A stretch of 64,000 nucleotides of DNA from Ecdyonurus torrentis (GCA_949318235.1 OX439129.1:24148374-24212373), one strand, 5' to 3'. Counted from the first letter of the stretch, positions 10,301 to 29,921 are shown. Notes: generated from the letters alone by a model not told the origin. Numbers and translations are program-made.

Positions 10301-10740
10301 AAATTGGTTTTGGCATTTTTGACTTTGTGTGAGGTCAGCAATAATATTTATAATTTAATTAACAAGTAAAATTTACAAAAGAAAGGTGAAAGATTTTTGA
10401 GTAAACAGCACAACAGAGCTGCAGACATACAACAGTTCTTAAGAGTCTAATAATAATAATAAAAAGCAAACAAAATATACAATAATATATGGCCATATAT
10501 TTATATTAATTTAAATATTTTAAAATTTAATTAAATATAATAATTTAATTTTAAAATATTAATTAATATTGCAACCATATAATTAAAAAAACAATTCTAA
10601 ATTAAATTACTATATAAAAGCTGGAAAGCACAATGAAAAAAAAAAAAAATAAAAAAAAAAAAATAAAGGCAGTTAACGGCCATCCATTTTACAATTATTA
10701 TTATTATTTTAATTTTTATTTATAAACAATAACAACATTA
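7314..10740. other. Intergenic spacer, extremely AT-rich
   Basis: I see no gene here. From about 7900 to 10700 the DNA is almost entirely A/T with T-runs on the plus strand, many TATATA and AATAAA words, and only short random frames. It separates the NOLC1 promoter from the MCU 3' end and could act as a matrix-attachment-like or simply degenerate spacer. Confidence 0.6.
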
Positions 10741-10756
10741 ATAAATATTTCTGCAG

Positions 10757-10961
10757 GACGTCGGCACAAGTACGTCCCTATAATAACAACAAACAGAAAG
10801 GTGACAGCACCGTTCTCGCCCAATATGCGGCAGCACAGCAGGTAGCAGTCAACAATTTAGTGCACATTTTGTACACATTAACCTACTCATTTTTAGTTTT
10901 ACTTTTTTATAACTTTTTTTTTTATTTTTGCTCTCTTGCTCTCACTTTCTTACTTAAATGA
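10757..10961 (+). CDS. Isolated exon-like open segment, unrecognised
   Basis: After a TTTCTGCAG acceptor-like site, a GC-richer stretch reads openly as TSAQVRPYNNNKQKGDSTVL followed by AQYAAAQQ. It then either meets a CAG|GTAGCA donor-like site (after 10841) or runs on to TGA at 10959-10961. There is no ATG, so it would be an internal or last exon of a plus-strand transcript. Its composition stands out sharply from the surrounding AT desert. I do not recognise the protein. It could instead be a fragment left by a duplication or retroposition. Confidence 0.3.
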
Positions 10962-11218
10962 AAAATAATTTGTTTTTTTATGTAAAAATGAGAGACTATA
11001 AAACCATTTATTTTACTTTTTTTTTTTAAATCTTATTATTATAATATATAAATTTTATTGATACCCCCTATTACAGCACCATTTTAACTATAATTATTTC
11101 ATATAATAATGAAATTCAATAACTAGTTTTAATTTTTGTGATATTTTTGTAAAATAAAATAACACGCGAAAAAGATGGAATTTGCTTGCTTATTTTTACT
11201 ATGCTTCATGAAAAGAAG

Positions 11219-11249
<31 letters not shown>

Positions 11250-11320
11250 AGATAAAAATTTTGTAACGTAACAAAGAAGTTAAAAACATAAATATAATAT
11301 ATAAGTTAATATAACATAAA

Positions 11321-11326
11321 TTTATT
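11321..11326 (-). terminator. MCU: Candidate MCU polyadenylation signal AATAAA
   Basis: This is the first AATAAA (minus strand) downstream of the MCU stop codon that I found, about 570 bases away. A canonical signal in DNA this AT-rich is weak evidence on its own. Confidence 0.35.
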
Positions 11327-11898
11327 AATATAAAATCAAACTTACTAAAATCAAATTAAAAATACGACGCGAAGTGTTAAAAAAGACTCTAAAAAAAAGT
11401 AGGGAAATGTATGTGTGGTATAATAGCATTCTGGTATGGTGGTTATAGAATAATACCATAACAAATCTAAAATTGTAAGCAACATACCGTTTAAAATATA
11501 AAATCTATGTACTTTGTACGCTGAATTAATGTTCTTGCAGTACGTTACTTTGTAATATATTTTTATCAAATAAAATAGGTACACTTTTATACAGAACTGT
11601 AGAAATCGTAAATAAAATAGTATAGAATTATTGAATTCATATAATATTATATTTTGCTTTCTTACATTTCCCAAACATATAGTTAAAAAAAAAAAAGTTG
11701 CATGATGCAATTCCATCTTTTTTTTTTCTTCCTTTTTTTTATATAAAACACCCATAAAATAAATAATCAACTGATAAGAAATACACAAGCTAAAACAAAA
11801 ATTAAGTACTGTATATAGGAGGAAACGTTGTATAACCTTCATACAATGGAGGTTATAGGTTAAGTACAAGGTTATATTGGTGTGACGGCTGACAGTAC

Positions 11899-17848
<5,950 letters not shown>

Positions 17849-19615
17849 GTTTTAATTTTACCCCTTTTTTTTTAAATATCCGAAAAGGTGGAAGGAAAAC
17901 GCAAAGAAAACATTTTGTGTTATATTGACAGAACGAGGGAAAAAGTCCACAATTTTAGATTTTGTTTTTTAATATATATTTTTTAATTATCTTGTCATAA
18001 TCGTTATTAAAAAGAAAAAGCAACAACTTTTTTTCATTAAATACATTTACTGCAAGATTACCTTTTTTTACTTTCTTATGTAATTAAAATAACATTTGAA
18101 AGTAATTAGTGACATTATTATAGCTTATATATATAATAATGACAACAACACTTTTATTTAATTTTTGTGTGTTACATTAAAGAATCGAGAGTGTAGAAGA
18201 AAATAATAATATACATGGAGTGTTATAAAATAGTAAACTTTTCAAGGCCATAGTGTAAACATTGTAATATAATTTTTTTTATACCTATAGTAACTTCATA
18301 ATTATTGTAAGTTGAAGAAAAAAATAAAAACTTTTACGTTTTTAACATGTTTAGACGAGAAAAAGTTATAGTACATTAAACTTTTATTATTTTTAAAGGG
18401 TAAAGTGATATAAAGTAAGTTGGACAAAGCAATTTAGTAAAGTACACGTGAGTATACGTACTATATGGTTACAGAGGGTGGATGGTGGGTGTCATTTGCA
18501 TTCTCTCGCGCACCTGACGCAACGAATACAAACCACACATTCTTATTTAGTAAAACACGTCTCTATAGAGCATGACGTACTCTTGCTAAACAAAAATGTG
18601 ACACTAACTTCGTTATAAAGTTTACCAAGAACTTCTTCTTATATAGATCTCTAAAAGCTACAAAAATAAATAATCAAATTGAAGAATATACGTTTGTAAA
18701 GTAAGAATCAGTAATTTTTTAAGAGAAGTAATATTTTACTGACTAAGACACAAATCTGTACTGGAACATGAAAATAATGGTCCTACATTACACTAATGAC
18801 AACATATAGCATTGTAATGGAAAATAGCAAACAAAAAGCATGTGACGTTTCCACCCTATAGCACAGAAAATTTGGTGTGCAGAACGTAATACGTCAATAC
18901 GCATAATAGCTGCATCTTTATAAAATTTAATGAGATAATTGAATTATTTTAAAATGATGTAAACAGTTAACAAAATATATTCAGTGGAACATTTTTTTAA
19001 AGCCAATATTTTATATAAAATTTAAAACATTTTAATAATTTTTTTATTATACATCCATATTAAAATATAAATAAACATATAATTAATAAAGTGACATCAA
19101 TTTAATTAAAAAAAAATCCATCAATTTTAATTATATATTTTATATATTTATATGTAAGCATCCAGCAGCAATATTTACTTTTTAATTAGTGAATATTTTG
19201 ATTTATTTTATTATCCTTAACAAGGTTAATTGGCAATACTTCAAATTTATTATATTCAATACCAGATTTGAAAATAATACACGCTTCGCATAATTTGTAT
19301 AATTTAATTTTAACAAATTATGTCATATACATCCGCGTAGAATAAGAGCCAAGTAATAAATTTATTTATGCTTCAATAAACAATTGATTATGAAAGTTTA
19401 AATATTGAAAAATTTAAAGAGAGGAAGAACGCTATACACGGTATATATTTATTATATAGACAATATATGTATAAAGGAAATGAAACTCTCAGTATTTTGT
19501 ATAATGGTTCCTTGTTTTATAGTTCAACCATCATATAAATCCAATTTTTTTTAATACACATTTAAATATATTTATTTAAAATGATTTCTGATGTAATCGA
19601 GCAGTTTAGATAATA

Positions 19616-19740
19616 ATAGGCATGTTCGTAAACCGTTTTTTTCTTGGTACTGGAAAACTAACTGACGATCACATTATGCTTTTTAAGTGGGATTGCGCAT
19701 TTTTTTGGGGGCAAGGTAACAGGTTTACAAAGAAGCCTAT
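19616..19740. mobile_element. Short MITE, TGTTCGTAAACC family (copy 3, inverted, diverged)
   Basis: The ends read ATAGGCATGTTCGTAAACC and, inverted, ATAGGCTTCTTTGTAAACC. The minus strand interior shares AAAAAAATGCGCA and TGATCGTCA with copy 2 at 54380. It is more degraded than the other two copies and so probably older. Confidence 0.7.
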
Positions 19741-20918
19741 GTAATATTATGATACGAAATCGTTCACAGTTTATAATGGAAATGGTGAATAACTCAAACT
19801 GTTTATTTTAATATCATACTTTTTTCTTTCTTTCTTCCTTTTTTTTTATAATTTATTCATTTTCTTTGCAAAAGCGCATAATTATATATGTACGGAATAT
19901 ATTTATGTACTAATAATAAAGCAGACTTTTCTTTCTAACTTAAATTGTAAGTTCAAGTAAACAAGTAGACAGAAATAAAATAAAACAAGTCGCGTGCTGT
20001 AATATATTTAAGTGACATTAAAAAAATATATTGTAATTTACACTCATGCTTACGATTACGTGTGTATAACAATAACACATGCAAAAATAAAGTACAGTAT
20101 TGTACAGTACATATAGCAGGTGAAAATTATTTTCTATTATCTTTACACACGTACATACTTTAAACTCATGATGGATATAATTTAAAAGAATGACTTTTTA
20201 ATACAGTTTTTCTTGTTATATTTTTGTAATGAGACAACAAGTTTTTGATTTAATATATAAAGTAAAGAAATTTAAATTTTATAATAAAATACCGTTATCA
20301 TTTTTATATTAAATTTTATTAAATATATTTTTATGTGTATAATACTTAATACACTACACGTTGAATAATGTATTTTCAAAGTGAACGTACTTTATAAGAC
20401 TGTCGATTTTACTGTATATAGCAGTAAAAGTTTTTTTAATAATAATATTTCATTTTTACAATAATTAATAATGTATAAAATAAATGTAATTACACACAAA
20501 TAAAGTAATTAGAAACAGCTATAATTATGATTTATGTACTTAGCAAAACTTTTCAAGCTAACTGAAGCATGTAAAATATTTACACAAAAGCGAAACTAAA
20601 TTTATTATTTTCAATGTAACGATTGCATAACATAAATTTTCTTCTATTTCATTTAACATTTCTATATAAATTATTTAAATATTCCAAAAATAACAAGAAT
20701 ATATATCTCAATATTCAGATCTTTATATATACGCAGATTTGTATAAGTAAGTTAAAATCTTTTGATTTTATAATTTTAAAGAAATTCTTTTTTTCTTCTT
20801 CTTTTTTTTTTTGTTTAGGTTAGCAAAAATTCAAAATATATACAGAAATTTGAATATCAATAAAATATTAAATTTTAAAGATCATTCAATCTTGATTTAC
20901 AAATAAGAGAAAAGAAGT

Positions 20919-20921
<3 letters not shown>

Positions 20922-20955
<34 letters not shown>
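20922..20955 (+). repeat. (GA)n microsatellite
   Basis: A GA tract of about 34 bases in gene-free DNA. Confidence 0.9.
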
Positions 20956-20959
<4 letters not shown>

Positions 20960-22750
20960 AGCTTATGTAAGTAATATTCTATATAAGTTCATATTTTGCG
21001 TTGTAAATGACGTCAAATTTGTGTACTGGCGTGATAAACTTGACAAGCCTAAATTGAGTTTATATTCATGAAGGTATATATAGTAAATGAGGATCCATCA
21101 ATATCAACTTTTCCCCTTCTCAAAATTGACAGCTTTTGCTTTCATACTTTACATAAATTTGTCTTAAATTATGATGAGTAACTATCTTGAGTTGCAAAAC
21201 ACTCTAAACATTTAATGTGGTGTGCTCGACTTTATGGCCTATATCTACAACATTATCTTTTACATTTTGACGAGTAAATTTGATGTTAAATTTGTGCATA
21301 TTAATGATATATGATGTTTTATAATATAATTTTGTCGTAGCATGTATGTTATATAATAAAAGTTATTGAGGCGTGAATGATTATTAAAGAAATAGAGAGA
21401 AGATAATATAATTCCAATTCATAACTTTAAATTGTATTATGATGTTTGTAATCATAGAATACACTTTAAAGAAACGACAAAACATGTGATTCAATTTTAG
21501 TTAAATAAAATCGTAAAATAAAGATTATCTTTATAGACAACTACATTCTTCCTTTTGCTGCAAGTGCAACAGTATTGATACGTAGTGTATAGTCAATAAA
21601 ACCTTAAAGGAATAGACCAGAGAAAAACATAAGCATTTATATCACAAAACACTTGATGGGATTTACATAAATAACATTAGTTTGTCTCAAAACCCAACAG
21701 TAGCCCCGTAGCAGTGATCAGAATATTCAATTTATGCAACCCGCACAACATTTTCATACTAATTTTTTTGCATGTTTCTGACATCATAAACATGAATTTT
21801 TACGCAAATTGCATACCTTACAGTATTTTCACGCTCCCTCGTGGGGTTACATTAACATTCTGGTAAAAATTGTTATCAGTTTTGGAGATCCCATTTTGTG
21901 TTTATTCATTAAAAAGCACATGTTGTTTTATGTGGTCTATGGCTTTAAATGAAAGAAATAATTCCCAAACAGCTGAATTTTTCAGAATCAGTCGTTCAAA
22001 ATTTTCAATCTCCCTTAAAAAAGTCATAATTTTTCTCTTGGAACTTCAGCCACCTCAGGAGAAAACAAATATTGAAAATATTGAAGATAATAGAAATAGA
22101 TATACCATTTATTTTTAGTTAACAATGTATGTAAGATTAAAAATAGTTGTAATTAACGTGCAATTCTTATTACATCTTCGTTAAAATAATAATAAAAAAT
22201 ATCAACGTACAGAAAAAAGCACTTTACAGATTTTCTTGATGATAAAAAAATATTAAAGTTTCAAGTCTTATGATTAACGTATTATACGTGACTAGAAAAT
22301 AAGGATTTTTTATTATTTTTTTCTCTTTCACTAAAAAAAAGTTTTTTTTATTAAATTACAACAGCTGTTAATATCTAACTTGTATGTTTAAAATAATTAT
22401 AATAATAAAATTAAAGTAATTAAAGTTGTAAGATAATCTCATAAGACAAGGCTATGAACTTGATCTTACTTGTTAAAACAATCAAAATTAATTACACAAA
22501 TTAAATTGACTACTGCTTAGAATTTTAAAGTATATATTATTTTCTTTTTATTAACTATATAAAGAAAAAGCTAAATTTTTAAATAACATAGATTTTTCTA
22601 ATAAGTTGAATTATCAAAATATGATATTAACTACAGCATATTATACGTTTACCTAAACTTTATCCATATTGCAATTAAAATAAATGCTATATAGATGAGG
22701 AAATAAAAGTTTCGTTAAAAGTTTAATTATAACTTTCCAAAACCATCGTG

Positions 22751-22816
22751 TATAAAAGCGACCCTCAAAAGTACGCGAGTTTCTATTCATTCACAATTTT
22801 AATGAGCTCTGGACGG
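22751..22816 (+). promoter_or_regulatory. Core-promoter-like arrangement (weak)
   Basis: TATAAAAG (22751) is followed by a TCTATTCATTC initiator-like stretch (A near 22785) and GGACG (22811), a DPE-like word at roughly the right offset. In AT-rich DNA a TATA word is cheap, and no coding exon follows closely, so this is only a suggestion. Confidence 0.15.
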
Positions 22817-24171
22817 TACTTTAAAATCATTAAAACTTGATGTCTTATTATTAAAAGACGTTTATTATTATAATTGAAGTCAAAACAAAGAGAAAAAAAA
22901 TATTACTATTATTATTTTATCAAAAGTTTTAAGTAAAAATTAGTGACTTTTTTGTTTTAATTAAGAAAAAAAAAAGTAATATAAATAATATCAGTCGAAA
23001 AATGAATAAACAAAAACATAAATAGGTTCTCTGTTCATTTATTAATCAAAGTAATACTGTTTAATACAGTTATATAAGAAAAATTAAAATAATAAATAAA
23101 TTGAATTAAAAAGTGCAATAATATATATATGTGTGTTATGTAGTCAAATAATAAATAACGGGCAAGCACTTGAACAAAGCATTCATATTAATTGCTTCTT
23201 CTTTTGTATAATTCTAAAAATCATAATAATTTGTAGTGCATATCAGTTTACAGCTTCTTCATTTTACTGAGCAATAAGATTGATTGATGTTAATTGTATC
23301 ACCACACGCTGCCTTTCATATTAGACTTTTTTTCCCATATCAAATATTTTGTTTATCATTTTTTAACACATTGAATGATTTTTTTTAAATAGATGCATGA
23401 AAATTTTGTTATAATTTTTTTTACAGATTTCTATCAAATAATAATAAAAAAATTTCTATATCATCATAATATGTGTTTAATATCATTATTATAATAATAT
23501 AAAATAATGGAAAATTTTACTACAGTAAAAATATACAACTATTTCATAAATACCCTGTTACACAAAGTTGATAAAGTAAATGATTCCAATGAACTTAGCT
23601 CTGAAAATATAATATACTTTTGTTTCCTTATTATTTATTATTTTTCAACATTCTGTCATCACACTTGAACAATAATTATGCAAGTCAATGAACTGTGAAA
23701 TGTTTTGAAAATTACTCGTACTTCATTACGCACCTCATTAGCATTTTGTTTTCAAGTTACAACGATTAATAATAATAACCTTTACATTGTCTTCTGCTTT
23801 AACAATATTGAACAATTATTCTCCTTTACTTTATTAATTTTCAGCACGTGTATACAATTTGTTTTTCATTTGAAGCAAACACCCAAGCAAACACCCATAT
23901 GTGCAGATACAAAGCGAGTGTACCGCAGCTAAAGCTGTAAATTGCGTGTGACATTTTTGAAATTTGTAGATTTGCATACCAAAAGCAAGAAAGTTAAAAA
24001 AAAAAAAAAAAAAAAAGAATGAAAGGGGGAATGCAAAGTAAATTGAAATTTATAATCATATAATGTTTCTCAATTTAAATAACATTATCTTTTTCTGAAT
24101 CATAAATAATATTACTTTGTAATATTTTTATACTCTTGTCTTATTATTTTATAACAATCTTAAAGATTCAA

Positions 24172-24395
24172 TAATATCCTAACATACCTAAATAACAACG
24201 TTGATTTGCCCGGAGTCATTGATTTCTAATTTATTTTCCATTCACGAAATGACAGATGCGGGTTTATGACGTCACAATTCACTGGTCCACGCGCGCGGAA
24301 ACAAGCGAGCTATGCCATTTTGTTAATGTAAAATAAATTAGAAATCAATGACTCCGGCGAAATCAATGTTGATATTTAGGTATGTTAGGATATTA
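24172..24395. mobile_element. Fold-back MITE with TAATATCCTAACATACC ends
   Basis: Inverted arms of about 65 bp (TAATATCCTAACATACCTAA at both ends, then GAGTCATTGATTTCTAATTT) flank a GC-richer core of about 90 bp with TGACGTCACAAT and CACGCGCGCGG. It is non-coding. Arms are about 95% matched by eye, implying fairly recent activity. Confidence 0.85.
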
Positions 24396-24568
24396 TACAA
24401 GTTTTTTTGTTCAAGGTGTTCTACGCCTTTAAATTGTACATATAGTGAGTTTATTAACATTGTAATTAAGCAAGACAAAAAGAAAAAAAATATTTAAGCT
24501 CTTTATTATAAATTCAGTATTGTTTACACTTGCTTACCTCCAAACAATCCATTAAAGAAGAAAACTTG

Positions 24569-24570
<2 letters not shown>

Positions 24571-24665
<95 letters not shown>

Positions 24666-24672
24666 TGAGAGA
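24571..24672 (+). repeat. (GA)n microsatellite
   Basis: About 90 pure bases of GA and an imperfect tail. Translated frames here (Arg-Glu repeats) are artefacts. Confidence 0.97.
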
Positions 24673-25586
24673 ACCCAGCAAAAGCATTTATATATATTGT
24701 GTGACTTGCTTCTTGTCAAACTTGCAAAATTCTATATAATTGATAAACCTCCGGGCTAAAGACCTTTACGTGCGATAAATTAATTTAAGTTTTCAAATGT
24801 TTTTCGGAATTATATTGATGGGGATGTAGTGATTTGTTTAGAGCTTTCATTTGATTTATATGTTTCTTTCTCTTCATGCTGAATGGTAATGTATAGAAGA
24901 AGATTTATCTTATAGCTGAAACTTATATTATAGTTATTGAAATCTATGTAATGTAATTATGTCCAGACGTGTTCTCCTGGAGCTGGGACAATAGAAACTC
25001 ATGTATTCCTGATGATACAGGATATATGTATTCCTATTCCTATACATAAATGTGCAGGGCTAAAGTAACAAAATACCTTAGTGGTTGTCGTCATCTATAG
25101 ATTTGGGGTCTATCATTAGGGGATATATATTTTTACAACATATGTGTTGTATTATTGTTTTGACTACCGACTAAATACGATGCGTATGTGATTTAAGGAA
25201 TAATAATATTTAAGCTCTAATAATATTATATGGTTTATTTAGAGGCCACAAAATGACCCATCTATGGTCCTCTCTTGGAGAGTATAGGTAACTTAGTTCT
25301 TTACTTTTGTTTTCAACAATGTCAAATTTTGCATCACAAAAAGAGCATCATGCGTTAACGAGTAATCGAGAAAATAATCCGACCAAATTGACAGTAACAA
25401 GTGAGAAAATAGGATGGTAATTTTTAAAAAGAAATATTTTTGCGCTTATTATGTACTGTATAGAACAATGTTTTCAAAGCCTATTTTATAATAAACACTT
25501 GAAGCATTTATCATGTTTTATGCAATCGTATATAATAACAAAGTTACCTTATATTATACTGCGTATTCTAAAAAAATAAATGTCAA

Positions 25587-25587
<1 letters not shown>

Positions 25588-25620
<33 letters not shown>
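25588..25620. repeat. Poly(T) run of 33
   Basis: One of only about five T-runs of this size on the plus strand, against about 25 A-runs. Confidence 0.95.
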
Positions 25621-25622
<2 letters not shown>

Positions 25623-27151
25623 GAAGTGTAATAATAATGTTTGCGACACTTGTAGTTTTGACATTTGAAGGTTATGTCGATTTTTCTCATTAAGTCAGTG
25701 GTGTGCAAATTAGTGTTGGCTTGATGAATAAACAAAAGTGACGCGATGCCAACAGCAAAACACGCTGACTCTGGAAAAATTCTCATACTATAGTTTCAAC
25801 GATAGAAAAATAATCTGCTTTTTTTTCCCCTTCAATTCTTTCATAAATTTAATATTGAATTCTATGTAAAAAAAAAAAAAAAAAAGAAAAAAGGTAAATA
25901 TTAAATTTAAGTAAATAATTTAGGTTCTTCGAAAACTTGAATGAAAAACTTAATATTCAATCTCAATCGGTATAAATATGATACTGCAGATAGTATCATA
26001 TTATGTCTAATGAAATGACTATAAGTTCATGAAGCTCAATTAACTTTATACTTTCTTATACTAAGTAACAATTGATGTACTTATACAGTATACATATTAT
26101 ATATAGCAATTACTGCGGTGAAAATAATATAATAATGTTAAATGCATTTTCATAAAAATGTTGTCGATTTCAAGTAATTCTTAGAAATACATTATAACTT
26201 AATTTTCCACTGGGAATTACCTAAATTTGGTCAATATTATAAATATTTCGAAATAATACAGTATAGCTTTGATATATTTGATATTGTATAAGACCTTCAA
26301 AACGATCTCATTTCAATTTACAACTATCTATTTGCTTTCAGGATGAACGGAATGTAAACCATAACAAAACTCTGTGTTCATTTCTATATAATAATACCTT
26401 TGGTAAATATTGCATATAGAATTAATAAACTTTGGTACAATATTTACTATACAATATTGACAATATTATACGATGAAAACAATATGAGGTCATTTTGAAT
26501 CTTTGTATTTTATAGCATCTATATTATCTTTTAATATTTATCTTCTATCCAACAACTCTATTATTTTTGAAGTATTTAATTATGTAGATTATTGCCAACG
26601 TTATGTTTGTTATTATAATATTTAAACATACATTGCGACTTAATAATGAACTGTGTACAGTATGCTGGTTGGTGATGATGACGGAACTTTAGGTGCGTTT
26701 TATGTACACATATGTAGTCTGTAAAGCATGTTATCAGTTTTAGTGTTATGCAAATCCTATATATTATGTCATGTACTAAACTTGTCTGTTACATAGTGCT
26801 TTGGTTTGGTATGTACCACAATGCCCAGAGAGTTTGCATACATAATATTAAAACATATTGTTGTTGACACGTGGTGTTACAATTTAAACTATATTATTTA
26901 ATAAAAGGGTATATACCCTTCTTAGCCAATTACATATTTTCGATTTCAGGTTAATCTCATTTTGAAAAAGGGGTAAGAATAGAAAGATGTTAATAAGAGA
27001 GTAAAACTATCATTTATCTTTTTAATTCAAAACGCATGTTTATAAAAATGTACTGGTGGCATTTATATTTTTTAACACAATTTCAATAACTGTCTGTGCG
27101 TTATTATTATTTGCAATGTTTCGATGAATATTCACAACAATCAATCACGCA

Positions 27152-27154
<3 letters not shown>

Positions 27155-27241
<87 letters not shown>
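27155..27241 (+). repeat. (GA)n microsatellite
   Basis: About 87 bases of GA with a single CA interruption. Confidence 0.97.
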
Positions 27242-27242
<1 letters not shown>

Positions 27243-28479
27243 TGTCATAATAAACATACATATATTATAAAATAAATTTGAAATTCACATACATCACATG
27301 GTATAATAATATGTATATACGTATAGTGACAATTTTTATGTAGTTTTTCATTTAAAAGTCACGTATGCAATCGATACGAATAAAAAAAAATGTATAAGCA
27401 ATTTTATTGACTACATGGGATGTTTGATATTTTGTGTATTTATATAACATTATTTATCTGTCTTGCGTGATGTGTTACTATACGACTTAAAAGAATGGTT
27501 TACTGAATAATACATTTTGCTGTATACATTCGAATGAAAAAAAAAAAAAAAAAAAAAAAAGACTCAAAAACATTGTTACTTTTTTTCAACAAGTCTTCAG
27601 TAAATCTAGTTTAAAAAATGTGTTCGATTTTTTGACAAGTACCTCTCTCAATTGAAATCTTCATTGAAAAATAAATAAATAATTCATAATTAAATTTTAA
27701 ATAAAGATCGAAAAATGAGCATTTCTATTCTTAAGTGAAAATATTGATAGTACAGTGTACATAAAATTTCCCCATAGATGGATGAATCGAAAGTTAGCTT
27801 GAGGGTTAAATGTCACTTCATAATATTATAAATGCGATGTATTGAATACAGATTATTTGTACATAATATACATGCATGCAGGTGCTGTAACAATATAATC
27901 AATGATACTTGCAATTTATGATACTGTCAATGCAGATACGGGATATATGTTGTGAATAATAGTAGGTGATTTAACATTATTAGATAGCTAATATAGCTTC
28001 AAGCAGAAATATGTTACAAAAAAAAAAAAAAAAGCATGGTGATGTAATGCAAAATGACTGGTACTGCACGAAGTTACGCTGCAAGAGAAATCTCCACAGT
28101 ACTTCGATATATCCACAAAACAAATTGTTCAGCGTTCAGACGAAATGCTTTTTTTTCTCTATGTAAATTTTAGAAAACTAAACTCGTAAAATGGGGAGGG
28201 GGGAATATAAATAAATAAGGGAAAAAATGAAGATACAAATATATAAACGCAATAGGCAGACTGATTGTGTGATATCTTCTTATTATCATTATTTTACCAA
28301 TTTATTTTCTCATCAAACGTATGATATTTCATTTCTCTTTTTATACAATTGAATTTATACGTTACATTGCACACAATGCTACTTCATCGCCTCAAATTTG
28401 TGAGAATAGATGTGATTTTCAGAGCTGGATACCGAACAAATTGATTGCAGCCTCCAGCAAGGTGTATGTGTGTGTGTTT

Positions 28480-28690
28480 TGGACACAAGTTCCTCGTCAC
28501 GTCCGGTCCATCCCCTGCCACCCCTCCCCCCGTACCTGCGTGCTTTCTCCGCGGGGCAAGGTCGTCGCTCCGCTCCGCCGCCCCCGCTCAAAGCCGAAAC
28601 CACATCACAGTCACTACAACGGAGAACGCGAATTTTCCACAAGAGCTTCAAAACAACCGCATTCTCTAGCAAAGTCAACGCTCACCGTGA
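28480..28690. promoter_or_regulatory. Isolated CpG-rich GC patch
   Basis: This is the only stretch in the window that is clearly CpG-rich, with CGTCACGTCCGG, CCGCGGGG, CGTCGCTCCGCTCCGCCG and more. It has frames open on both strands but no ATG-started one of note. A CAG|GTACGG donor-like site lies on the minus strand (intron side from 28535) and an ATTGCAG acceptor-like site on the plus strand near 28450. It may be a promoter with a 5'UTR exon for an unseen or distant gene, for instance the plus-strand gene at 49446. That link is a guess. Confidence 0.35.
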
Positions 28691-28699
28691 CAAAATGAA

Positions 28700-29921
28700 A
28701 AAAATTAATAAAATTTTAGGTGAACTATATTTTGCATACATCGTAAAATTTCAGTACAAATAAAGTAAATGCAACTCACTGAATAAATTCCGTATAAAAG
28801 ATACGATTTTTATAATTATAATAAATCAATGTCATAAATTTTAGCGCAATGCGTAAGGTGTGATTCAAAAATTTTAAACAGGGAAATTATTAGAGAAAAA
28901 GTGGTTTATTATACAAAGTTATTTATTAATAACTCATTATGCACAACATTTTAATAAAAAAAGTAAAAATAATAATAAAAAACAATCATTATAAAAAACG
29001 ACAATTAATAATAATAATATCACTCAGATAAAGCATTATGACAAAAAGTGAGTAATCAATATTCAACATTGTATTGTTGTATAAATATATTTATAACATT
29101 CATAATATTTTGTAGGGTATAAAATAAAAAAAATACATCATTCGTATCATAAACTATAACAGATTACACTTGTTTTAGTACACGGGGATTATTTTATTGT
29201 ACACTGCAATATAGAAATAATAATCTCATTGTTAATATCAGCTATATAACAATCCCTTTTTTATTTAATACAATATACAAGCAGCAAAATCATATATTAT
29301 ACCGAAAATCCCAATGTTAATATTAAAATACAATTTTTTTTTATGTAATATATAATTTTATTTAAAAAGCATTATAAATCGATTCTGTTTTCATAAATTT
29401 AGATTAACCATCTACAGCAAAATCCGAGTATTTTTTGTGTGCATTAAATTAAATATTTACGATACTTAAAAAATATTTCAAATAATTAAAAAAAAAAAAA
29501 TCAATAGTTTACTGAAAACAACAACTTCTGTTCTGACTTTTGACATAGTCATCCCACAGACTTTCTTAAATATTATTATAATAAAAATATATTGTATATA
29601 TATATACCAGAAAAACATTTCATGGCAGCTTTAAAATAATAATAATATAAATTCATTATACGCTCACTATAAAAAAAATTCAATTTTAAATTACTTAATG
29701 TCACGATATATTTCCGTTTTTTTTTTCTTTTTTTCCCTTCTTTCATATTTTGTTAAATGTTTCAAATTCAAAGTATAATTACAGAAAAAATTATTTTGTT
29801 AAAATAATACATTTTTTGATGAAAAGTATAGCATTAAATAATTAGTTTTACTCACGCACTGAAATCTTAGCAACGATGACAGTGATTTAGTCTTATCACA
29901 TACATTAAGCATATAACATTG

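Larger units (their letters stand above)
17950..24170. other. Gene-free AT-rich stretch upstream of MCU
   Basis: I see no supportable coding region. It holds the diverged MITE at 19616-19740, a short GA tract at 20922-20955 and a somewhat more mixed-composition stretch at 21540-22090 that may be an old, unidentified insertion. Confidence 0.5.
24680..28440. other. Gene-free AT-rich stretch
   Basis: Only simple repeats (poly(T) at 25588, GA at 27155-27241, A-runs near 25870, 27540 and 28018) and random short frames are visible. Confidence 0.5.

Noticed and set aside
21540..22090. Possible old transposable element (mixed composition, AAAGGAATAGACCAGAG-like start)
   Set aside because: No matching inverted end or duplication was found nearby, so it cannot be supported as an element.
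24530..24759. Arg-Glu repeat frames, and similar Ser-Leu frames at 13162, 44544, 47164 and 55054-55352
   Set aside because: They are translations of GA/CT microsatellites with no splice or coding context.
28379..28763. Four overlapping frames on both strands in the CpG-rich patch
   Set aside because: Their starts are TTG or GTG rather than ATG, and none matches a known family. The minus-strand frame ends at its donor-like site with two bases over, which does not fit the MCU exons.
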